From JAFDXJ01 sp039811225 (GTDB taxonomy: Bacteria > Bacteroidota > Bacteroidia > Chitinophagales > Chitinophagaceae): a stretch of DNA of 64,000 bases. This document shows positions 51,592 through 59,687 of the stretch, in pieces; positions within the stretch are counted from its first letter, which is position 1; the number at the start of each line of letters is the position of its first letter. Below the pieces are notes generated by a model. That model saw only the letters and a list, made by a program, of their open reading frames with translations, ran no database searches and was not told the DNA's origin. The stretch lies in the NCBI GenBank assembly GCA_039811225.1, contig JBDHYG010000013.1, positions 1 through 64,000 of the forward strand, in the 5' to 3' direction. The position numbers and the translations under genes were made by a program.

Positions 51592-52773
51592 ATGGCTTAT
51601 TCAACAGAAGACCTGGCATATCTTCAGGTATTTTACAGGAATCAATTAATTCAGGACACAGTACCTTTTTGGTTTCCACGTTCTATCGATACCGACTATG
51701 GGGGTTTTTTATTTATGCGTGATGCTGATGGATCTTTAATAGATGATGATAAAGCCGTATGGATACAGGGGCGGGCAACCTGGCTACTGGCTACTCTATA
51801 TAATACCATTGAAAAAAATCCAGACTGGCTGAAGGGAGCTAAATGCGGGTATGATTTTTTAAACAAGCATTGCTTTGATACAGATGGCCAGATGTTTTTT
51901 CATGTTACCCGGGATGGGCGGCCATTACGTAAAAGGCGCTACTTTTTTGCTGAGACTTTTTATGTCATTGCAGCAGCAGCATATGCACAAGCCAGTGGAG
52001 ATAAAGATGCCGCACAAAAAGCACGGATGGTTTTTGGTAATTGCCTGGATTATATTACCGGTATAAAGAAATTACCACCAAAGTTTACTAATGTTCGGCC
52101 AACCAAAGGAATAGGAGTTCCAATTATTATGATGCATACAGCTCAACAGTTGCGTGATACCATAGGGGATCCTCGTTGCGATGAATGGATTACCCGGTGG
52201 ATAGAAGAAATAGAGCAGGATTTTGTAAAAGATGATATGCAATGTGTCATGGAGCAGGTATCACCGGATGGCCATATCATAGATCATATAGATGGCCGGA
52301 CACTCAATCCCGGTCATGCTATGGAAGGTGCCTGGTTTATTTTATGGGAAGCTAAATACCGGCAACATGATCCACACCTGGTACAACTGGGTTGTCGGAT
52401 GCTGGATTATATGTGGGCCCGTGGCTGGGATAAAGAATATGGCGGGATTTTGTATTACCGGGACGTGTATGATAAACCAGTGCAGGAATATTGGCAGGAT
52501 ATGAAATTCTGGTGGCCACATAATGAAGCCATTATCGCTACCCTGCTTGCTTACCTGATGACTGGCAATGAAAAATATGCGCACTGGCATAAGCAGGTGC
52601 ACCAGTATGCTTACGAAAAATTCCATGATAAAAAATCTGGTGAATGGTTTGGCTACCTGCACCGGGATGGCAGCCTTGCACAATCCGCAAAGGGGAACTT
52701 ATTTAAAGGCCCGTTTCATTTACCCAGGCAGGAATGGATGTGTATGAAATTATTGGAAGAATATATAAAATAA
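51592..52773 (+). CDS. N-acylglucosamine 2-epimerase
   Basis: 393 residues of the AGE/RnBP family, an alpha/alpha barrel that interconverts GlcNAc and ManNAc. Motifs: DYGGFLFMRDADGS, WIQGRATWLLATLYN, RKRRYFFAETFYV, LNPGHAMEGAWF and DMKFWWPHNEAIIA, with the catalytic His in the LNPGHAMEG and WPHNE segments. It finishes the sialic-acid operon: lyase gives ManNAc, this enzyme gives GlcNAc, and nagA acts later after phosphorylation. It starts 17 nt after the transporter. Confidence 0.93.
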   Translation: MAYSTEDLAYLQVFYRNQLIQDTVPFWFPRSIDTDYGGFLFMRDADGSLIDDDKAVWIQGRATWLLATLYNTIEKNPDWLKGAKCGYDFLNKHCFDTDGQMFFHVTRDGRPLRKRRYFFAETFYVIAAAAYAQASGDKDAAQKARMVFGNCLDYITGIKKLPPKFTNVRPTKGIGVPIIMMHTAQQLRDTIGDPRCDEWITRWIEEIEQDFVKDDMQCVMEQVSPDGHIIDHIDGRTLNPGHAMEGAWFILWEAKYRQHDPHLVQLGCRMLDYMWARGWDKEYGGILYYRDVYDKPVQEYWQDMKFWWPHNEAIIATLLAYLMTGNEKYAHWHKQVHQYAYEKFHDKKSGEWFGYLHRDGSLAQSAKGNLFKGPFHLPRQEWMCMKLLEEYIK

Positions 52774-52841
52774 TGCCGGCCCCGGCAACGTGTTTACATC
52801 ATTTTATATAATTATAGTTCCCCGAAAAAATGTATTCAGTT

Positions 52842-53297
52842 TTACCTGTTTTTTGTTCGCCAAAAAACAAAAGGCAGAATCACTACACCAATATTAAGGA
52901 ACATAGATATACAAACAGCAAGTACGCCTAATACAGGCGATTGAATACTCAATAGATTATGCATTCCTGCACCATCCGCAGCATTACTTTCATTATAGGC
53001 CCACATATGATATTGATTACCGGGTGTCTCCAGGAAAATATGAAGACCAAGCAATGCTATGGCCAAAACCACTGCTACGATTACCCGGTATATCCTATTT
53101 TTTACCAGGAATAAAGTTGCAATAAGTGGATATACAACCAGGCTATATGTAAAGGGAGTTATTTCATTGGTAAATGGCCAGCCACTATGATCATGCCGTA
53201 AAATATGATCTATATGATGTAAAATTCCCAATACCAACAACAGGATCATAAATCGCGTTGTTTGCTTTTGTGTAAAGTATCTTTTGGAAGTGTCCAT
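52842..53297 (-). CDS. His-rich small membrane protein of unknown function
   Basis: 151 residues with about four membrane helices. The first helix is followed by HHIDHILRHDHSGWPF, a histidine- and aspartate-rich loop that could bind a metal or heme. A second long loop reads ETPGNQYHMWAYNESNAADG. No family recognised. It lies between two operons, with 98 nt to the beta-barrel gene upstream. A role in metal or proton handling is only a guess. Confidence 0.65.
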   Translation of the reverse strand: MDTSKRYFTQKQTTRFMILLLVLGILHHIDHILRHDHSGWPFTNEITPFTYSLVVYPLIATLFLVKNRIYRVIVAVVLAIALLGLHIFLETPGNQYHMWAYNESNAADGAGMHNLLSIQSPVLGVLAVCISMFLNIGVVILPFVFWRTKNR

Positions 53298-53395
53298 AAA
53301 ATATGTACACCAGTAAGATAATAGTTAATTTCACAAGAAAAAAATAAAAAACAACGTTTAATGAATCCGGAAATAGTGTTTGTGTCTTTTAACAA

Positions 53396-54292
53396 TCAAT
53401 GTTTTTTCCTGAATTGAAAAACCCGGGAAATATTAAAGCCAAACAGGATATCTGATTTATCCCAACGGCCGGTTGTTTCCGTTATAAAGGATTTTTCTGT
53501 TATGCCAAAGGAATTGGTGAAATGAAGTTGAAATACATGTCCCCCACCAGTAGCAATATCTACGCCCAATGAAAACACATTATGTGATCCCGGGGATTGC
53601 ATACCGGGTAACTGGTAAAAATATTCTGCATTGATGCTGAGCCTTTTTGAAATGCGTTGCCGGGCGCCTATACCAATGGCCAATTGCCATTTATCCGGGT
53701 GTGAAAATGAAATATTATCTTCCTGTACAAGTGTGGGCATCAGTTGCAGGGCAAACTGTTCCGAGAATTTTCGGGAAATGAGTATTTGATAAACAGCAGA
53801 AAACCGGTCTGAAAAAGTTGTCTTCACGGTATCCAATTGCCGGAGTGTATTTACGGCAAAAACAGTTACTAAAGAAACCGTTACCGGCCTTTTTACTGCA
53901 CCGGTCGATTGACGCAGGAGCCGTAGTTTAACAAAAGCATCATATGTTTTCTGGTACGTACTATGGCCGATACCTGCCATTAAATAATCAGTAAAACCAT
54001 AATCAAATCCCAACCGCATGGTGGCATTATCAAGCCCAAAGAAATTATATAAACCACTGCTCAAGGGACCAAACCGGTGTGATATCCGCAGATCCAACAC
54101 CCGCTTTGGCAGGGTCTCCGTGGATTGGCCATCTACGATACGGGTAGTTCTGAAAACAGCCGTTGCAAATTCTGTTTTATTTTTTGCCGTTTCATTTTCC
54201 AACACCTGCAGGAGATTTGTTGTATCCTGTGCTTGGGAAAATAAACCTACACATAGGAAGCCGTATAGACATAACACATAATGGATCTGCAT
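53396..54292 (-). CDS. DUF5777-type outer-membrane beta-barrel protein
   Basis: 298 residues with a signal peptide (LCLYGFLCVGLFSQA). The mature part has alternating beta strands (LDLRISHRFGPLSS, LRLGFDYGFTDYLMAGIG, SLGVDIATGGGHVFQLHFTN) and a C-terminal aromatic end, FNISRVFQF, as in outer-membrane barrels. The pattern is that of DUF5777 proteins. It is the last gene of a tight unit with YceI, OB-fold and cupredoxin genes (gaps 1, 11 and 30 nt), so these act together in the envelope. Function unknown. Confidence 0.78.
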   Translation of the reverse strand: MQIHYVLCLYGFLCVGLFSQAQDTTNLLQVLENETAKNKTEFATAVFRTTRIVDGQSTETLPKRVLDLRISHRFGPLSSGLYNFFGLDNATMRLGFDYGFTDYLMAGIGHSTYQKTYDAFVKLRLLRQSTGAVKRPVTVSLVTVFAVNTLRQLDTVKTTFSDRFSAVYQILISRKFSEQFALQLMPTLVQEDNISFSHPDKWQLAIGIGARQRISKRLSINAEYFYQLPGMQSPGSHNVFSLGVDIATGGGHVFQLHFTNSFGITEKSFITETTGRWDKSDILFGFNISRVFQFRKKH

Positions 54293-54293
54293 G

Positions 54294-54845
54294 TTATTTT
54301 TTTTGATAGGTACAATCGATGCTGACTTCTATACGTTCAGCAATTTTATTGGCAATGATGGTGGGAACTTTTATTTGATAATCTTTCAACAAAACAAAGA
54401 AACTTGCCGTGGCACTGATGATTCCATTATGAATGCTAATTGTTCCCGAAGTACTGATACGCCTGGTTACGCCATGAATTTGCAGGTCACCTGTTACCGT
54501 AACCGGGATATCTGCATTTTTTGACGGGTCAATCCGTTGGTAATTATTTATTTTTCCCTGGAATGTTGAACGTGGATACGTATCGCTTTCCATATAATCT
54601 TCGTTGAAATCCTCTTCCATCTTGGCCTTGGGAAACCTAAACCCTTTATTGAATAAAGAAAACCCGATTTCGCCTGTTCCTACATTCAAGACACATATCA
54701 CCTGGTTATTATCCGCCTGGATATTTTCTACAATAGTTTTTGAATAAAAGGCGATATGGCCATTCTTGGAATAATACACCTGGGCATGCCCCTGGAAAAA
54801 AGCCAATAAGGCTATGACAAAAATGAGCAGGATTTTTTTCATCAT
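54294..54845 (-). CDS. YceI-like periplasmic protein
   Basis: 183 residues from the ATG at 54845 (one at 54842 and an upstream one at 54872 are possible). A signal peptide (KKILLIFVIALLAFFQGHAQ) is followed by a YceI-type lipocalin fold: GHIAFYSKTIVENIQADNNQ, YPRSTFQGKINN, and VTGDLQIHGVTRRISTSG. YceI proteins bind polyprenoid or quinone-like molecules in the periplasm. It stands between the OB-fold and beta-barrel genes of the same unit, 1 nt from the latter. Confidence 0.85.
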   Translation of the reverse strand: MMKKILLIFVIALLAFFQGHAQVYYSKNGHIAFYSKTIVENIQADNNQVICVLNVGTGEIGFSLFNKGFRFPKAKMEEDFNEDYMESDTYPRSTFQGKINNYQRIDPSKNADIPVTVTGDLQIHGVTRRISTSGTISIHNGIISATASFFVLLKDYQIKVPTIIANKIAERIEVSIDCTYQKK

Positions 54846-54856
54846 AGTATTGGCTT

Positions 54857-55306
54857 TTATAATCGGTAACACCTAATCAAAAAAACATCGCCTGGTATAT
54901 CGAAGGCCATATCGCCATTTGCATAACCCATACAGATTCCCTGGATGGTGATCATTTCACCGGTATGCAGGCTCTCTACGTTTTCTTCCATCGTACAATT
55001 AATAGCAGCATCCGCCCGATTTGTTTCGAGTAATACAATTTGTTGCCGTTGTTGGTTGCTATCAACCCGTTTTACTTTCCCGGTTACGGCTACTATTTTA
55101 TTATTAAAAATCTTAGTTATCTCTTCACTTCCATGTGCCAATGTATCGTATAAAGCCATGGCCGTAATGGGAATTGCTTCTTGCCTCCGAATATCTGAGT
55201 GTGGTTTATTCCACTGATAAGCAGCGAAGCCAATAACCATGACCAGCAAAACAGATGTTACCAGTATGATGGTATTTTTTCTTTTTTTAAGCAATACACT
55301 TTGCAT
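54857..55306 (-). CDS. Membrane-anchored OB-fold (tRNA_anti-like) protein
   Basis: 149 residues from ATG 55306 (an ATG at 55327 is upstream). One N-terminal membrane helix (TIILVTSVLLVMVIGFAAY), then an OB-fold with KIVAVTGKVKRVDSNQQ, AAINCTMEENVESL, GEMITIQGICMGYANG. Family resemblance is to the uncharacterised tRNA_anti-like OB group. It is anchored in the membrane with the OB-fold in the periplasm. Located between cupredoxin and YceI genes. Confidence 0.75.
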   Translation of the reverse strand: MQSVLLKKRKNTIILVTSVLLVMVIGFAAYQWNKPHSDIRRQEAIPITAMALYDTLAHGSEEITKIFNNKIVAVTGKVKRVDSNQQRQQIVLLETNRADAAINCTMEENVESLHTGEMITIQGICMGYANGDMAFDIPGDVFLIRCYRL

Positions 55307-55336
55307 GGGTATGAATAGCTTACACAAAACGATTCA

Positions 55337-55708
55337 TTATTCAGTCACAATAAGCACGGCTGTCATGGCTGAATGATAATTACAATGGTAGTTAAATGTG
55401 CCAGCTTTGTTGGTGGTGTATGAAAATGTTGCCCCATTATTCATATTCCCACTATTAAAACTTACCCCATCATCTGATGTTACGGTATGAGCCATGCCAT
55501 CCTGGTTAACCCATTTTACAATCGTTCCTTTCTTTACGGTTGTACTCGCAGGAAAGGCCATGCCACTTATATTAAGCGTAGTAGTGGTAGGAGTGGGTGG
55601 CGGTGGCGGAGGAGTACCACCTCCCCCGTTATTTTTTTTGGAACATGCCATGAACGTAATGGCTATGATACCTGCCATGAGCATGGCACGGAAACTTTTG
55701 AAATGCAT
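55337..55708 (-). CDS. Lipoprotein cupredoxin (plastocyanin-like)
   Basis: 123 residues. A lipoprotein signal (AGIIAITFMAC) and a Gly/Pro/Thr linker precede a cupredoxin domain with VKKGTIVKWVNQDGMAHTV, the first His ligand there and Cys-His-Met in YHCNYHSAM. This makes a type 1 copper electron-transfer site. It heads the four-gene minus-strand unit and would carry electrons in the periplasm, in a chain with the YceI and barrel proteins. Confidence 0.88.
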   Translation of the reverse strand: MHFKSFRAMLMAGIIAITFMACSKKNNGGGGTPPPPPPTPTTTTLNISGMAFPASTTVKKGTIVKWVNQDGMAHTVTSDDGVSFNSGNMNNGATFSYTTNKAGTFNYHCNYHSAMTAVLIVTE

Positions 55709-55837
55709 ACAATGTTTTTTTTAGATGAAGAATGTTGCAAGCAAAACCGATACATTTTTGTTACCGGCTTGTTTTGTGTGCTTACTTATTCTCTTATCGG
55801 AGGAAAAATAAAAATGGTTGCCTCGGTGAAAAAGAAA

Positions 55838-57163
55838 TTATTTTTTCTGGGTGGATTGTTTTTTAGCAAATGGTTTTACTTTCAAAGACACCAATACACC
55901 GGCGCTATACAATTTTACTTTTCCATAGCCCACACCATACAGGGGCAGATTGATATAAGGCTCAGCAGAAATGGAAATCGCCGGATTGAGTTTCCTTTCA
56001 TACCCGGCTGCCAGGCGCAGTGATGAAAAGTAATGCTTGTTTTGGTTATCTATTTCATACGACCTGTTCCAGACCTGTCCATAAGGATCTTTGGAAAAAT
56101 AATCATATTTCTCTTTCTTCATAAACAAAGAAGATACACCCAGTGAGGCATACCAGCTTTGGCGGGATGATTGGCTGAAACGGTAATCCACGATAAGTGG
56201 AATTTCATAAATTTTACAATCGGCATTGATATAATCCAGGTAGGGATAATTGCTCCAGAAATCTTCCGGGGGATGGTACCCAGAAGGCGGCGCATCATAC
56301 ACTTTATCCTCCACAAAAAAGCCGGCTTTTAATGTGAATTTTTCATTCACCTCATAACTGATTCCGGCACCATATATGGATTTCAGTTTTCCTATATTTT
56401 TTAAACTCACGACGCTTACATCCGGGCCACCTGCAAGATAGATGCCCAACGATTGAAGGAATGATTGCCCGGATTTTTTTGCCGGGCTTTTTTTCTTCTC
56501 CTCTGCGGTTTGATTGGTGCGTTGTAGTACACTATCCCTGGTTACTTTCTCCACTTCCATCTTCTCTTTATCTGCAACATGTGTGGAACCAGGAATTAGC
56601 GGTTGTTTTAGTTGTGAAATATTTTGCCTCTGCTGTTGAGGAAGATTGGGTAATGGCTGGTAAATTTCTTTTTGCCCATTGTTTTGGGAAATGATTGAAT
56701 TATTCACCCCAATATCCCATTTGGTAAAAGGTTGTTCCTTTTTATTTAACTGTAAATTTTTAATTTTTTCTGCACTTAAAAAATCGCGGGCAGGTTGTTG
56801 CAATGCTTGTGCATCGGAAAGTTCCATTTGACGGCTTGTTTGAACCTGCTGAATCTTCGACGTATCCATACTATTTTTTTGTAACAAGGCCATACTATCT
56901 ATCATGGTTGGCATGGCGGGCTGTACACCAGGATTCGATGAAGCATTTGGTTTATTATTTTTTCCGGGCCAAATAATAATCAATCCACTCCCTACCATTA
57001 AAAACAATAATAGCAAGAACCAGAATCTTTTCTTGTCCTTCTTCTTTACCGGCATTTTTTCATCCAGCACTTTTTGCATAGCATCCCAGGCCTCCTCTGT
57101 AAAAGGGGGTTCATGCTGTGCAGCCGCGTCCTGAATTTTTTTATCGAATTTGTCAGGTGTCAT
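55838..57163 (-). CDS. Sigma-partner membrane protein with C-terminal beta-barrel-like domain
   Basis: 441 residues. N-terminal cytoplasmic part (about 1-45) carries FTEEAWDAMQKVLDEKMP, the helical start common in Bacteroidetes proteins encoded after ECF factors. A membrane helix (FWFLLLLFLMVGSGLIIIW) and a low-complexity Gln/Lys-rich periplasmic stretch (about 75-235) follow. The C-terminal ~200 residues alternate beta strands (GIYLAGGPDVSVVSLKN, YEVNEKFTLKAGFF, SLRLAAGYERKLN) as in outer-membrane barrels. The start overlaps the sigma gene by 11 nt. One protein with an inner-membrane helix and a barrel-like end is odd; see findings. Confidence 0.75.
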   Translation of the reverse strand: MTPDKFDKKIQDAAAQHEPPFTEEAWDAMQKVLDEKMPVKKKDKKRFWFLLLLFLMVGSGLIIIWPGKNNKPNASSNPGVQPAMPTMIDSMALLQKNSMDTSKIQQVQTSRQMELSDAQALQQPARDFLSAEKIKNLQLNKKEQPFTKWDIGVNNSIISQNNGQKEIYQPLPNLPQQQRQNISQLKQPLIPGSTHVADKEKMEVEKVTRDSVLQRTNQTAEEKKKSPAKKSGQSFLQSLGIYLAGGPDVSVVSLKNIGKLKSIYGAGISYEVNEKFTLKAGFFVEDKVYDAPPSGYHPPEDFWSNYPYLDYINADCKIYEIPLIVDYRFSQSSRQSWYASLGVSSLFMKKEKYDYFSKDPYGQVWNRSYEIDNQNKHYFSSLRLAAGYERKLNPAISISAEPYINLPLYGVGYGKVKLYSAGVLVSLKVKPFAKKQSTQKK

Positions 57164-57881
57164 TCTTAATGCATTCGGTTTGATTTGATATGAATAAAAT
57201 TTTTATCAACTGTTGTTTTGCTTTTGACAGGTTTGACTTGGATGTGCCAATGGATATCTGCAATTTTTCTGCAATTTCCTGATGCGTGAATCCTTCTACG
57301 ATATACAAATTTATGATGGTCCGGTAGGCCGGGCTCAGGCTTTTAATGGCTGCAATGATTTCATCGTACGAAATTTTGTCCAACGCATTTTCCGAGACCT
57401 CTTCCACATCGATTATTGTTTCAGGGAAATGCGTGGCTGTTTCATATTTCATATATTTACGATTATGATCAATTGCTGTGTAGAGCATGATCTTTCGTAA
57501 CCAGCCTTTAAACGAGCTGCTCAGATCGGCATAGGTTGGGGAAAACCGATGTATTTCCTGGAACACTTTCAGGAAACCATCATTTATGATCTCAGCTGCA
57601 TCTTCCTGCCTGCCCGCATATCGGGAACATATAGACATAGCATAACCGTAAAAAGCGCTGAAAATTTTTTTCTGGCTTTCCCGGTTATTTAGGCCACAGC
57701 CCCTGATATGAAGTTTTAATTCTTCTGCAGAAAGCAAATAATCTATTTTAATCAATTTACTAATCGGCTGAATCCGATAAAAGGTTGCCTCTTCCTGCAT
57801 AAATTTACTGACTTGCTTCCTCCATAACAAATTTTCCAGGCTGCAAATATTTTTTACCAGACATAAGAGTACCTTATTCAA
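57153..57881 (-). CDS. ECF-type RNA polymerase sigma factor
   Basis: 242 residues with sigma region 2 (AFYGYAMSICSRYAGRQEDAAEIINDGFL) split here into pieces such as SRYAGRQEDAAEIINDGFL, and region 4 (LSPAYRTIINLYIVEGFTHQ, then EIAEKLQISIGTSKSNL). It overlaps the membrane-protein gene by 11 nt. The first ATG (57881) overlaps the upstream lipoprotein stop by 8 nt; an ATG at 57800 (MQEEATFYRI) gives a shorter N-terminus and could be the true start. The gene and its partner probably form a cell-surface signalling unit. Confidence 0.86.
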   Translation of the reverse strand: MNKVLLCLVKNICSLENLLWRKQVSKFMQEEATFYRIQPISKLIKIDYLLSAEELKLHIRGCGLNNRESQKKIFSAFYGYAMSICSRYAGRQEDAAEIINDGFLKVFQEIHRFSPTYADLSSSFKGWLRKIMLYTAIDHNRKYMKYETATHFPETIIDVEEVSENALDKISYDEIIAAIKSLSPAYRTIINLYIVEGFTHQEIAEKLQISIGTSKSNLSKAKQQLIKILFISNQTECIKNDT

Positions 57882-58497
57882 TTTCTTTCCATCTTCTTAT
57901 ATAAATAGAAATAGTATGGGGTGCAGTTGCATCGCCGCCAAAATAAGGATACAGCAAATAGCCACATGCCTTTCGGCCACTGGCTTCGCGAGGCACCGTA
58001 ATGGACTTTTGATTTACGGAAAAAATATAAGCTCCTTTTGTGACCCGGATGCGACAGGTATCAAAAGCATTGATCCGGATAGAAGTAATTTCCTGGAATG
58101 ACCGGTAGCCATTATTATAATAATAGGCCAGCAAATGCAGGCTGTCATTTAACCAACGCCAGCCAAACCGGGCACTATACCTGTGATGCAAAGCAAAATT
58201 ATCGGAGAAGCCATATAATTTATTTACATCCCGGCCGGTGCCTTTTGCTGTGTTTTTATAAATAGCACTACTGTCAAAATGTACAATAAATTGTAACACA
58301 CTTCCCCGGAAGAAGTGGATGGGACGCGGATTAGCGGTGTGCCTGCCCTGGGGAATTGTATATTGTACAAAACCAGCATTTACTAAATCCGGTTCAGAAG
58401 TCAACCTCGATGTACGGCATGAAAAGAATATGCATAAGCAGAAAATAAGCGGCCATTTACGGCGCCAAAATAATTGATGAAATGAACAGGGATACAA
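57874..58497 (-). CDS. Lipoprotein of unknown function
   Basis: 207 residues with a lipoprotein signal (WPLIFCLCIFFSC). The mature part shows a structured beta-rich domain (FVQYTIPQGRHTANPR, RYSARFGWRWLNDSLHLLA, YNNGYRSFQEIT), rich in Tyr and Arg. No family recognised. The sigma factor gene starts within its last codons, so it may be in the same unit. It is 28 nt downstream of the ABC ATPase gene. Confidence 0.72.
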   Translation of the reverse strand: MYPCSFHQLFWRRKWPLIFCLCIFFSCRTSRLTSEPDLVNAGFVQYTIPQGRHTANPRPIHFFRGSVLQFIVHFDSSAIYKNTAKGTGRDVNKLYGFSDNFALHHRYSARFGWRWLNDSLHLLAYYYNNGYRSFQEITSIRINAFDTCRIRVTKGAYIFSVNQKSITVPREASGRKACGYLLYPYFGGDATAPHTISIYIRRWKEIE

Positions 58498-58524
58498 GTT
58501 GTATTTGTTTACCTGTACGCAAAT

Positions 58525-59229
58525 CTAATGCATGGTAAGCATTTCTTCTTTGGGCATATCTGATTCGATTACACCATCACGGAGGCGAATGATGCGTTTT
58601 GCATAAGCAGCAATATCTTCTTCATGCGTTACCAACACAACGGTATTCCCACTTTGCTGGATTTTGCCGAAAATTTCCATCACCTCGATACTTGTTTTAC
58701 TATCGAGGTTACCAGTTGGTTCATCCGCCAATAAAATGGATGGATTATTGATCAATGCCCGGGCAATAGCAACACGCTGGATTTGTCCACCACTCATTTC
58801 ATTGGGTTTATGATGGCTTCTTTCATCCAAGCCTACTTTCTTCAATGCTTCCATTGCACGTTCCATGCGTTCCTTTTTAGGCACTCCGGCGTAAATCAAT
58901 GGCAAGGCCACATTCTCAGCGGCATTCAGGCGTGGCAATAAATTAAATTGTTGAAAGACAAAGCCGATTTCAATATTCCGGATATCCGCTAATTCATCAT
59001 CGGTCATTTTACTTACATCCTTATTATTCAGGTAATAGGCACCGGATGTAGGGGTATCGAGGCATCCCAGGATATTCATCAGCGTACTTTTTCCACTTCC
59101 ACTGGGTCCCATCAGGGCTACATATTCATTGCGTAAAATGCTCAGTGAAATGGATTTGAGCACTTTCAATTTGGTAGGGCCCATCTGATACACTTTGACA
59201 ATATCTTCCAGTTTTATTACAGGTTCCAT
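58525..59229 (-). CDS. LolD/MacB-type ABC ATPase
   Basis: 234 residues. Walker A GPSGSGKSTLMNILG, signature MSGGQIQRVAIARAL, Walker B ILLADEPTGNLD, H-loop VLVTHEED. The Q-loop FVFQQFNLLPRLNA is typical of LolD and MacB, which drive lipoprotein transport or efflux. No permease gene is next to it; the partner must be elsewhere. It lies 9 nt after gatC, in the same direction, so the two are likely co-transcribed. Confidence 0.91.
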   Translation of the reverse strand: MEPVIKLEDIVKVYQMGPTKLKVLKSISLSILRNEYVALMGPSGSGKSTLMNILGCLDTPTSGAYYLNNKDVSKMTDDELADIRNIEIGFVFQQFNLLPRLNAAENVALPLIYAGVPKKERMERAMEALKKVGLDERSHHKPNEMSGGQIQRVAIARALINNPSILLADEPTGNLDSKTSIEVMEIFGKIQQSGNTVVLVTHEEDIAAYAKRIIRLRDGVIESDMPKEEMLTMH

Positions 59230-59238
59230 AATACTCTT

Positions 59239-59547
59239 TTATAAATTTTCATTTGCTGGTTTTTGAACCGTTTTAGGTGCCGTGAAAAATGGTGGTTGGG
59301 CATCCCTGGCATTTAACAAAGCCTGCTCATTCGTTATCATGTCACCCAACATATCCTCGCGGAAAATATTTTCCGTATCGGATACATACAATAATGGTTC
59401 CACCCCGGTTGTATCCAGTTCATTTAATTTTTCCACGAAACCCGTCATCTGTTCCAGTTCCCGGCGGATCTGTTGGTACTCTTCTGCTGTGAAATTTAAC
59501 CGGGCCAGGTTAGCGAGTTTTTTAATTAAAGCATCATTTATTTCCAT
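59239..59547 (-). CDS. gatC: Aspartyl/glutamyl-tRNA amidotransferase subunit C
   Basis: 102 residues, usual length. Visible: LIKKLANLARLNFTAEEYQ, EQMTGFVEKLNELDTTGVEP. GatC is the small subunit that holds GatA and GatB together to correct misacylated Glu-tRNA(Gln) or Asp-tRNA(Asn). gatA and gatB are not in the window. It is followed by the LolD-like gene after 9 nt and diverges from the sigma-54 regulator gene, 140 nt away. Confidence 0.93.
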   Translation of the reverse strand: MEINDALIKKLANLARLNFTAEEYQQIRRELEQMTGFVEKLNELDTTGVEPLLYVSDTENIFREDMLGDMITNEQALLNARDAQPPFFTAPKTVQKPANENL

Positions 59548-59687
59548 TAACGCAAATGTAAGGCTTACCGGAAACTCCGGTTTAAAAAAAGTAGCAACGG
59601 TTGATTTGTCTTTTGACCGCGCAATATTCCTTTACCGGATAAAATAGTTTGTCCATTTCAAACAAAAAATGTTATTTACAAGAATTT

